Positions 52,840 through 59,346 of a DNA stretch of 59,346 bases are shown piece after piece (within the stretch, counting starts at the first letter, position 1; every line of letters starts with the position of its first letter). Source of the stretch: Thermoguttaceae bacterium. Lineage in GTDB: Bacteria > Planctomycetota > Planctomycetia > Pirellulales > Thermoguttaceae. Where the stretch lies: assembly GCA_017436025.1 (NCBI GenBank), contig JAFSDX010000241.1:1-59346 (forward strand), in the 5' to 3' direction. The notes beneath the pieces are model-generated. The model saw nothing but the letters and a program-made list of their open reading frames with translations, made no database searches and was not told where the DNA came from. The position numbers were made by a program, and so were the translations under genes.

Positions 52840-54264
52840 TTAGCGCAAGCGGTCGCACAATGGCAGAATCTCCTCCAATTTCGCGACGATGCGCGCCTGT
52901 TCCGCCAACGGGGGAAGCGGGAAAGGCATTTCTGCTAAGGTTGTACCTGTTACTTGAGCAAACGTTGTTCCTGTGGCTTTGTCGTAGAGATATTGTTCAA
53001 AACTTAGGAAAAAGTAACGAATAAATTTCTTTGGCAACGTCGAACGTATAGCCGCTACGCCACGCCCTAAGCAATATTCTTTATCAGCAAAAACAGGTTT
53101 CCCTAAGGTTGCGCGAATACAAAGTATAACGTCGTCAACCTTCGAAATTTTAGTTGGCTCTTTAGTATAACGAGTGGGCGTTAAAGAATCTGGTTTCATA
53201 TCGGCGGCTCCACCAATTAAAGGCATAAACCTTGAATCAGCGGTAGTCGCTTCACCTTTCGGCGATTGTCCCATAATAATTTCTGCAACCGATACCAAGC
53301 GCGTCCACGTCCAGTGTTCGGGAATCTCGAACGGTTTTTCTTCTTCGGTAATCGGCGGGAGCGGTTTCTCTTTTTTCAGTTTGCCGGCTTTCGTTAGGGA
53401 CGCTTTTTCCGCTTCGATTTGCTTTAAAAGCTCCGCGCCGGTTCCTTCTTCGTCGCGACGCTCGACCAACTCGCCGCGAATCGCGCTTTGCAACACGGCT
53501 TTACGCAAGTCGTTCGGAAAACGTCGGTTCAACGCTTCCAGTTCGTCCCGCGCCGCCGCGTAACGTTCGATTTCCGGCCAACTCTCCTCCAACTTCGCGA
53601 CGATGCGCGCTTGTTCCGCCAACGGGGGAAGCGGGATTAGGGAACGAACAATCTTTTCTTTAGAAATATTAGGTTGCGCGCCTCCAGCCCCCATTTGAAT
53701 AAACGCGGTTCTTTGCGCCATTAAAAAATAAAACAAAAATTTATTAAGCATTCCGGCAAACGGAATGCACGCGCAACAAGCCTGATTAGTCGTCGCTTCA
53801 ATGTTCAATACCCCTAACTTTCCAATCGTTGCGCCGTACATTGCCATAAGCACGGAACCTATTGGATTAAGTCTAACGGACGTTTTTTCTAACGCTAACT
53901 CGGAAATCGTTTCGGAAGTTTCGGAAATATACCCGTCGTTCAAATCTCCCGTTTTCAACCAAGGAATATTTCCTCGATAATACGCCGGATTACTCCTTGA
54001 CGGAGTCGCGCCGGCCGCCCACGAACCGATATTTCCCAAGCGCGTCCACGTCCAGTGTTCGGGAATCTCGAACGGTTTCTCTTCTTCGGTAATCGGCGGG
54101 AGCGGTTTCTCTTTTTTCAGTTTGCCGGCTTTCGTTAGGGACGCTTTCTCCGCTTCGATTTGACGCAAAAGCTCCGCGCCGGTTCCTTCCTCGACGCGAC
54201 GCTCGACCAACTCGCCGCGGAACGCTCGACGCAACACGCTGTTTTTCAACTCTTGCGCGGTCAT
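52840..54264 (-). CDS. hsdS: Type I restriction-modification specificity subunit
   Basis: The start is the ATG at 54264, which overlaps the hsdM stop (ATGA), implying translational coupling. HsdS has two target-recognition domains (about 75-215 and 320-450) that each read half of the DNA site. Each is preceded by a near-identical copy of a helical spacer (residues 9-77 and 257-323: RGELVERR.EEGTGAELL, KASLTKAGKLKKEKPLPP, PFEIPEHWTWTRL) and ends in LPPLAEQARIVAKLEE. The protein ends LPLCDRLR shortly after the second copy, with no terminal spacer helix; the missing half-helix is supplied by the N-terminus, a circularly permuted arrangement. 474 aa is normal. Confidence 0.95.
   Translation of the reverse strand: MTAQELKNSVLRRAFRGELVERRVEEGTGAELLRQIEAEKASLTKAGKLKKEKPLPPITEEEKPFEIPEHWTWTRLGNIGSWAAGATPSRSNPAYYRGNIPWLKTGDLNDGYISETSETISELALEKTSVRLNPIGSVLMAMYGATIGKLGVLNIEATTNQACCACIPFAGMLNKFLFYFLMAQRTAFIQMGAGGAQPNISKEKIVRSLIPLPPLAEQARIVAKLEESWPEIERYAAARDELEALNRRFPNDLRKAVLQSAIRGELVERRDEEGTGAELLKQIEAEKASLTKAGKLKKEKPLPPITEEEKPFEIPEHWTWTRLVSVAEIIMGQSPKGEATTADSRFMPLIGGAADMKPDSLTPTRYTKEPTKISKVDDVILCIRATLGKPVFADKEYCLGRGVAAIRSTLPKKFIRYFFLSFEQYLYDKATGTTFAQVTGTTLAEMPFPLPPLAEQARIVAKLEEILPLCDRLR
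53296..53478 (-). repeat. HsdS internal direct repeat, copy 2
   Basis: Nearly identical at DNA level to 54037-54219, 741 bp apart. It encodes the inter-TRD spacer. Such repeats permit TRD exchange by recombination. Confidence 0.9.
54037..54219 (-). repeat. HsdS internal direct repeat, copy 1
   Basis: N-terminal copy of the 183-bp spacer repeat. Only a few bases differ from copy 2, for example RQIEAEK versus KQIEAEK. Confidence 0.9.
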
Positions 54265-55727
54265 TCGTCTTCGTCCTCCGTCGCGATTCCCAATTTTTCG
54301 CGGATTGCGGCGAGCGTCGCGTCGACGCGGCGGTTCAGCTCCGCGCGCTTCGCTTGGTAACGCTCGATCGTCTCTTTCGGGTCGAGAATCTCCTCTTCGT
54401 AACGCGGGAAACCGCAGCGGTCCCAATCGAACCCGGTCGCTTCGCCCAACTCCGCGACGTCGAAGCGCTTCGCTTTCGGGGCCCCGTCGACCTCGATTTC
54501 GACGCGCTCCTTCCACCACGCTCGCGCCGGTTCAAAGTGTTCCGACGTCATCGGTTTCGTCTTCGAAAAATGCTTGTAACCCTCCGGCATGTCCAGACGG
54601 TAGAACCACGTTTCTCGCGTCGGGCCGGTTCGGTCGAAGAATAAAAGATTCGTCGCGATCGACGTATACGGCGCGAAAACGCTCCCCGGGAGGCGCACGA
54701 TCGTGTGTAAGTTGAACTCCGTCAAGATTCTACGCTTGATATTAATCTTCGCGGAATCGGAACCGAAGAGGAAACCGTCCGGAAGAACGACCGCCGCCCG
54801 TCCGCCGCGCTTCAGACGATAAGCGATCGTCGCGACGAACAAGTCCGCCGTCTCGGAACTTCGCAAGTCCTTCGGGAAATGGTTTTGCACGTCCAGTTTT
54901 TCCGAACCGCCGTAAGGAGGGTTCATCAAAATCACGTCGAAACGGTCGTCGTCGGTATAGTCGAGGAGATCGCGAAGAAGCGCGTTGTCGTGATAAATCC
55001 GCGGTTCGTCCGCTCCGTGAACGAGCATATTCGTAACGCAAAGAATGTACGGCAACTGTTTCTTTTCGATTCCGTAAACGCTGTCGGCGATCTTTTGAAC
55101 GTCGTCGGCCTTCTTTTGCCGCTTGCTTAACTCTTTCAGCCAACTTGTGATAAAGCCGCCGGTTCCGCACGCTAAGTCGGCCATCGTTTCGCCGATTTTC
55201 GGCTCGACCGCCTCGGCCATAAAGTCGGTTACGGCTCGCGGCGTGTAAAATTCGCCCGCCGCGCCCGCGCTTTGAAGCTCTTTGAGCATCTGCTCATAAA
55301 CGCCGGCGAACGCGCGACTTTCTTCGTAATCGTCCAAGTTGAGCGACCCGATTTCGTCGATAATTTGCCGCAACAACACGCCGTCTTTCATATAGTTGTT
55401 CGCGTCGGTGAAGACGGCGCGAACGACCGCTTGCTTCGTCGGCGTCGACGCGTCGACCGGGAGGTTTTTCAGCGTCGGGAAAAGCTCGTTGTTCACGAAG
55501 TCGAGGAGTTCGTCGCCGGTGAGCCCTTTGCCGGATTTATTGTCGCCCCACGCGCGCCAACGACAGTTTTCCGGAACGATCGAGACGTAATTTTCATCTT
55601 CGAATTCCCAGTCCGTTTCCTTGGCGTCGTACGCTTTCAAAAAGAGCGGCCAGACGATTTGCTCGATCCGCCGCGCGTCGCCGTTGACGCCGGGGTCGTT
55701 GCGCATAATATCGCGAAGTCTTTTCAC
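54261..55727 (-). CDS. hsdM: Type I restriction-modification DNA methyltransferase subunit
   Basis: HsdM transfers a methyl group from S-adenosylmethionine to adenine N6. The 488-aa protein has motif I DLACGTGGF (184-192) and the catalytic NPPY (269-272). The N-terminal helical bundle is present (RDIMRNDPGVNGDARRIEQIVWPLFLK), as is the GEFYTPRAVTDFM lead-in to the methylase core. The start used is a GTG at 55727; an ATG seven codons later is possible. The gene begins 23 bp after the hsdR reading frame ends and overlaps hsdS by four bases, so R-M-S form one operon. Confidence 0.96.
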   Translation of the reverse strand: MKRLRDIMRNDPGVNGDARRIEQIVWPLFLKAYDAKETDWEFEDENYVSIVPENCRWRAWGDNKSGKGLTGDELLDFVNNELFPTLKNLPVDASTPTKQAVVRAVFTDANNYMKDGVLLRQIIDEIGSLNLDDYEESRAFAGVYEQMLKELQSAGAAGEFYTPRAVTDFMAEAVEPKIGETMADLACGTGGFITSWLKELSKRQKKADDVQKIADSVYGIEKKQLPYILCVTNMLVHGADEPRIYHDNALLRDLLDYTDDDRFDVILMNPPYGGSEKLDVQNHFPKDLRSSETADLFVATIAYRLKRGGRAAVVLPDGFLFGSDSAKINIKRRILTEFNLHTIVRLPGSVFAPYTSIATNLLFFDRTGPTRETWFYRLDMPEGYKHFSKTKPMTSEHFEPARAWWKERVEIEVDGAPKAKRFDVAELGEATGFDWDRCGFPRYEEEILDPKETIERYQAKRAELNRRVDATLAAIREKLGIATEDEDE

Positions 55728-55750
55728 AAAACCGGTTAAAGCTCGCGCCG

Positions 55751-56134
55751 TTATAACGCCGCCTCCTCGTCGGCGTAGAGCGCGTTTTCAAGTTCTTTCA
55801 CCGCTTGCAGATACGCGACTTTTCCGCCGAAAAATCCGACGAATTTCGACGGTTTGCCCATTTGCGCAAACGGTTTCAATTTCAAAACGTTCAAATCTTC
55901 AATTTCGTAAATCCCGTCGGCGTCGTACTTTTCGAAAAGCGCGTCCAAGACGGCCCGCGCTTGGTCGCCGTATTTGTCGAAGACGTCGCGTCGACGCGCT
56001 TTCGCGGCCCGCTCTCGACGCGTCGCCGGTTTGCGTCCGAACGCCAAATGGCAGACGAAATCGAAATCGTCCGCTTCCGCCAAACCTTGTTCCGCTTTGA
56101 GTTCTTCAAGGTCGACACCGCGTTCGCTCATCAT
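55751..56134 (-). CDS. hsdR: HsdR C-terminal part in a displaced frame, 127 aa
   Basis: The sequence (GVDLEELKAEQGLAEADDFDFVCHLAFGRKPATRRERAAKARRRDVFDKYG..., ending VKELENALYADEEAAL) is the usual C-terminus of HsdR of this type, which packs against the methylase. Reading upstream in this frame gives KWSAEEKKETLRQMMSERGVDLEEL, continuous with the body of HsdR. The upstream frame reaches a TGA that overlaps the ATGATG here, so restart by coupling is possible. The break is best explained by loss of one A in the CAAAATGG run at about 56170. Confidence 0.85.
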   Translation of the reverse strand: MMSERGVDLEELKAEQGLAEADDFDFVCHLAFGRKPATRRERAAKARRRDVFDKYGDQARAVLDALFEKYDADGIYEIEDLNVLKLKPFAQMGKPSKFVGFFGGKVAYLQAVKELENALYADEEAAL

Positions 56135-58104
56135 TTGACGAAGCGTTTCCTTTTTCTCCTCCGCGCTCCATTTTGAATAAAATCGTCGAGCGACGCGTAC
56201 TCGCCGAGCAGGTTCGCCCGAGCGTAGTCGACGACGCTCTCTTGACGCAGGAGCTTGCCGTCGACGTCGTAAACCGAGACCGTTTTATAGATTACTTCGA
56301 CGCGGCAACCGTCCGGCCCGACGATCGGTTTCGCTTTCTTTTCTTTCGACTGTTCGTCGCGTTCGTCGCCGTCTTCGTCGGGGTCGCGCTCGACTTTTTC
56401 GCTTTGCCCGGGTTGGAAACCTTCGTCGATTTCGATCGGCCCGTCCCAATCGGGGTCGGCGAAGAGGCGCGTAACGTTGCGGAAATCCATTACGACGAAG
56501 TGCGTTTTGCCGTCTTTTTCGCGGATTCGCGTTCCGCGCCCGATGATTTGCTTGAACTCCGTCATCGACGAAATGCAGGAGTCCAACACGATAAGTTTCG
56601 TCATTTTGCAATCGACGCCGGTCGTCAGGAGCTTCGACGTCGTCGCGATCGTCGGGAACGGTTCGGCGACGGAGATGAAATAGTCGAGCTTGCCTTTGCC
56701 GTATTCGTCGGAACCGGTGATTCGCACGACGTAATCGGGATGTTCGCGCACCATATCGGAGTTGGCGTTAACTAGCGCTTGACGCATTCGCTCGGCGGCG
56801 TCCTCCGTCGGGCAAAAGACGATCGTTTTCGCGAGCCGGTCGGTCGAACGGAGGTAACGCGTTATCTCTTCGGCGACTTCGCGGGCGCGGTCTTCGATCA
56901 CGATGTTGTAATCGTAGTCGGCGTTGTTGTAAACGCGGTCTTCGATAAGCTCGCCGGACGCGTCGCGCCAGCCTTTGAGCGGGCGCCACTCGTCGCCGAT
57001 GTTCGTCGTAATATTGACGACTTTGAAGGGCGCGAGGAACCCGTCGTCGATACCTTGGCGCAAACTGTACGCGTAAATCGGCTCGCCGAAGTAGTTAATG
57101 TTGGAAACGTATTTCGTCTCCTTCGGCGTCGCGGTCAGCCCGATTTGCGTCGCGGGACTGAAATACTCCAAAATACGCCGCCAACGACTATCTTCTTTCG
57201 CCGAGCCGCGATGGCATTCGTCGACGATAATCAAGTCGAAGAAATCGGGCGCGAAAAGTTCGCGAAAATGTTCGGTTTCGTCGTCGCCGATCAACTGCTG
57301 ATAGAGCGCGAAGTAAACTTGATACGCCGCCAACGCGTTTCGGGCGCCCTTGGCGTCCTTGCCGACGTTAATCTTGTGAACGACTTTTTCGAGCGGCGCG
57401 AAGTCCTGTTGAATCGACTGATCGACGAGAATATTGCGGTCGGCGAGGTAAAGAATTTTCTTCTTCAAGCCGCTTTTGAGCAAACGATAAACGATCTGAA
57501 ACGCCGTGTAAGTTTTGCCGACGCCGGTCGCCATCGCGAGCAAAATGCGCTCTTGACCTTGCGCGATCGCGTCGAGCGTTCGGTTGACCGCGACGCGTTG
57601 ATAATAACGCGGCGAATGCGTCTTTTGATCGACGTAATACGGCTGGCTCGCGATCTTTTCCAACTCGGGCGTTATTCCTTTGCCGCGTATAAAACGTTCG
57701 ACTAACTCGGCTTCGCTTGGGAACTCGTCGAGCCCGAACTCGCGTTCTTTGCCGGTCAGTAGATCGCGTTCGACGAAACCGTCGCCGTTCGAACTGTACG
57801 CAAAGGGCGCGTCCATCATCGTCGCGTATTCGATCGCTTGCTGCAAACCGAACGAAACGCTATGCGTGTTGTCCTTCGCCTCGACGACGGCGAGCGGGTA
57901 GTCGCGCCGCCAATAAAGGACGTAGTCCGCTCGCTTCGGCTTATCGCGAAACGGTTTCGAACCTTTCAAGACGACGCGACCGTCGGTGATTTGCGTTTCC
58001 ATCGTAATTTTGTCGGCGGGCCAACGACTTTCAAGCGCCGGAGTAATATACAGGCGCTTAATATCCTCTTCCGACATTTCTTTTTTCGACAGTATTTGAC
58101 TCAT
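56131..58104 (-). CDS. hsdR: Type I restriction subunit HsdR, main part (657 aa), frameshifted near its end
   Basis: HsdR provides ATP-dependent DNA translocation and cleavage. Residues 55-80 hold a PD-ExK nuclease motif (D60...E75-A-K77 in YPLAVVEAKD). The helicase motor has Walker A ATGVGKT (192-198), DECH (295-298), LTATP (323-327) and QIIGRGTR (motif VI). The acidic stretch RDPDEDGDERDEQSKEKK marks the linker to the C-terminal domain. The last 13 codons (NGARRRKRKRFVK) are out of frame; the true C-terminus continues in the 55751-56134 frame. A strong promoter lies 80 bp upstream. Confidence 0.93.
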   Translation of the reverse strand: MSQILSKKEMSEEDIKRLYITPALESRWPADKITMETQITDGRVVLKGSKPFRDKPKRADYVLYWRRDYPLAVVEAKDNTHSVSFGLQQAIEYATMMDAPFAYSSNGDGFVERDLLTGKEREFGLDEFPSEAELVERFIRGKGITPELEKIASQPYYVDQKTHSPRYYQRVAVNRTLDAIAQGQERILLAMATGVGKTYTAFQIVYRLLKSGLKKKILYLADRNILVDQSIQQDFAPLEKVVHKINVGKDAKGARNALAAYQVYFALYQQLIGDDETEHFRELFAPDFFDLIIVDECHRGSAKEDSRWRRILEYFSPATQIGLTATPKETKYVSNINYFGEPIYAYSLRQGIDDGFLAPFKVVNITTNIGDEWRPLKGWRDASGELIEDRVYNNADYDYNIVIEDRAREVAEEITRYLRSTDRLAKTIVFCPTEDAAERMRQALVNANSDMVREHPDYVVRITGSDEYGKGKLDYFISVAEPFPTIATTSKLLTTGVDCKMTKLIVLDSCISSMTEFKQIIGRGTRIREKDGKTHFVVMDFRNVTRLFADPDWDGPIEIDEGFQPGQSEKVERDPDEDGDERDEQSKEKKAKPIVGPDGCRVEVIYKTVSVYDVDGKLLRQESVVDYARANLLGEYASLDDFIQNGARRRKRKRFVK

Positions 58105-58186
58105 CGCCGCGACGCTCCGCCCGTTTAACGCGTTTTATCCGCAATTTGGGCGATTCTCGCGCAACCAGAAAACGCCCCGTTATAAG

Positions 58187-58214
58187 ATTATAGCAGAATT
58201 ATTTTCGACGTCAA
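58187..58214 (-). promoter_or_regulatory. Strong promoter of the hsdR-hsdM-hsdS operon
   Basis: Minus-strand TTGACG (58214-58209) and TATAAT (58192-58187) with a 16-bp spacer, 83 bp before the hsdR ATG. This is among the best sigma70-like matches in the window. Confidence 0.8.
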
Positions 58215-58418
58215 ATTTCCCGCGCGCCGCTTTTTATTTCGAGGCCGAGCTCGCGGCGTTGGTATTGCAGACAAGAATATTGTAAGGCGGACTATTTAAT
58301 CGGAAGCGGAAAGAGGGTTGCGTGGGGCGCGTCAAACGCCGAGTCGCGATAACAAAGACGTTTGACGCTTGTTTCAAGCCGTAGAGGTTAAAATAGCGTC
58401 GCTCAAAAAACGCGGCTT
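58215..58418. other. Spacer upstream of the R-M operon
   Basis: No gene. Mixed composition; GTTTGACGC-like words occur at about 58330 and 58360 but form no clear repeat array. Confidence 0.4.
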
Positions 58419-58634
58419 TCAGACGTTTCGCCGCGCCGCCGTTCGGGGACGCGCAAGATTTAATTCGGCGTGAAACCGGGTTAATTGGGCGGCGTTTCCG
58501 TGCGTGCGCGTGCAGACGGAGTTCTTCGGAGCGTAGGGAAAACGAAGCGCGCCGGTTCGGAGCGGGGGCGGGAAGCCGGCGGCGACGGCGTCGGGGACGA
58601 CTTTCGGTTGGGCGGGCGTTTCTTGTTTTTTCAT
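58419..58634 (-). CDS. Doubtful small ORF, 71 aa
   Basis: ATG at 58634 comes one base after the TGA that ends the displaced tail frame of the upstream gene, an operon-like spacing. The start MKKQETPAQPKVVPDAVAAGFPPP is plausible; the remainder (LTRFHAELNLARPRTAARR) has no recognisable features. It may be fortuitous. Confidence 0.3.
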   Translation of the reverse strand: MKKQETPAQPKVVPDAVAAGFPPPLRTGALRFPYAPKNSVCTRTHGNAAQLTRFHAELNLARPRTAARRNV

Positions 58635-58718
58635 CTCAATAAAATCCTTCGCGGTCTTCGCGGACGGTCGCGTCGAAAAAGATATGCGCCTTCGCCAAAC
58701 CTTCGGCGAGCAAGCGGT

Positions 58719-59336
58719 TCAGCGCCGCGTCGACAGGGCGTCCGGCAGTTCCTCTATTCTAACGATTTTTTGCGGCGTGTACAAAAATTTGTTCGGGTTG
58801 TTTTCGAAACGGCTTTCGTACAACTTCCCGGCGACAATCCCGACGACGTCCGAGAACGCGAATTGGTCGCGCCTAACCCAGTAGTATTTGCCGTCGTCGC
58901 CTTGAACCGACTCGAGCCGCAACGCTTTCGCCGCCCGTTGAATCATCCGAAAGTTGAAACCGTTCTCTTGCGCGTAATTTTTGATTACGGAAACAAGAAC
59001 GTGTTTCTCTTTCATAAACAAGAAGTACGCCCAATTATTGAAGGCGCGTCCGAGTTCGCCGTCCGCCTCCTTCTCGAAAAGGCGAAACTCAGGTTGCCGC
59101 GGAATCTTCCAAACGGCGTCGCGGAGGTCGAGGTCGGGAAAGTAGCAACGCGCGGTTCGGTTGATAAAGCCGGAGTCGAGCCCCAAGTCGGCGGCTCGAC
59201 GGTAGAGCGCCGCCGGGTTGACGCTCGTTTTGCGTCCGCGTTCCAGACCGTTGGGACGCGCCGAAACGACGTTCCAAATCCACGCGGCGACCAGTCGACC
59301 TCGGTTGACGTTTTGATAATTGCAAACGTTTTTCAT
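58719..59336 (-). CDS. Unrecognised island protein, 205 aa, probably frameshifted near its C-terminus
   Basis: The ATG at 59336 opens a soluble protein with aromatic-rich segments (AAWIWNVVSARPNGLERGRKTSVNPAALY, CYFPDLDLRDAVWKIP, FNFRMIQRAAKALRLESVQGDDGKYYWVR). The GDDGKYYWVR part resembles a small winged-helix or DNA-binding beta hairpin (weak inference). The frame ends RIEELPDALSTRR, but one base over, the sequence continues as DAALNRLLAEGLAKAHIFFD and ends REDREGFY with TGA at 58636. That stretch has normal coding texture, so the intact protein was probably about 235 aa. No family assignment is offered. Confidence 0.6.
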   Translation of the reverse strand: MKNVCNYQNVNRGRLVAAWIWNVVSARPNGLERGRKTSVNPAALYRRAADLGLDSGFINRTARCYFPDLDLRDAVWKIPRQPEFRLFEKEADGELGRAFNNWAYFLFMKEKHVLVSVIKNYAQENGFNFRMIQRAAKALRLESVQGDDGKYYWVRRDQFAFSDVVGIVAGKLYESRFENNPNKFLYTPQKIVRIEELPDALSTRR

Positions 59337-59346
59337 TTTACGGTTC

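Overview
The window reads as a chromosomal segment of a planctomycete, probably of the Pirellulales/Thermoguttaceae type. This is inferred from gene content, not from a marker gene. The supporting families are common in that phylum: a DUF1080 (3-keto-disaccharide hydrolase) protein, ThuA and Gfo/Idh/MocA proteins with Tat-like leaders, a hydrazine-synthase-alpha-related protein with CxxCH motifs, a BBP7-like outer-membrane barrel, a zinc-ribbon/acidic/STN-like protein, and an integrase whose C-terminus has the NLRASR...HYLH layout. Codon use is dominated by GAC, GTC, GCG, ACG and TCG, which floods the DNA with CGTCG/CGACG. No rRNA or tRNA gene was recognised.

Layout. 0.5-5 kb: three hypothetical proteins, including a probable two-gene envelope unit on the minus strand. 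5-22 kb: mostly housekeeping genes (hisD, DUF1080 protein, GDPD-type phosphodiesterase, uppS, HzsA-related protein, Sufu-like protein, TIGR01212 radical SAM protein, tandem GNAT, cdsA, DUF4912 protein, ribF). 22-28.7 kb: a minus-strand array of three caspase-family (C14) genes, two with Sel1 repeats. All three share a near-identical promoter/leader repeat, and one encodes a long glutamine-rich tail. 28.8-47.6 kb: ADP-dependent NAD(P)H-hydrate dehydratase, mannose-1-phosphate guanylyltransferase, a barrel porin with a tiny upstream ORF, a Na/Pi cotransporter, GH30 glycosidase, YkgJ-type cysteine-cluster protein, peroxiredoxin, LarA-family protein, Gfo/Idh oxidoreductase and ThuA protein. The spacers here hold many short imperfect tandem repeats. 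47.8-59.3 kb: an accessory island of more mixed base composition with a frameshifted tyrosine recombinase, a RhuM-family protein, an A+T-rich DUF3800 gene, a complete but frameshifted type I restriction-modification operon (hsdR-hsdM-hsdS) and an unrecognised protein.

The most unusual content is the caspase array. It has three paralogues, a conserved leader, a chimeric 43-residue remnant that joins the start and end of a paralogue, and a glutamine-rich tail. Other strong leads are three separate frameshifts confined to the last 12 kb, a perfect 11-bp inverted repeat inside the rhuM-like gene written in atypical codons, a 31-codon ORF and operator-like palindrome ahead of the porin, and a repeat-rich intergenic landscape.

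Starts were reassigned wherever a ribosome-binding site and family alignment favoured an internal ATG. CDS coordinates include the stop codon. All functions are read from motifs and remembered family features; no searches were run.
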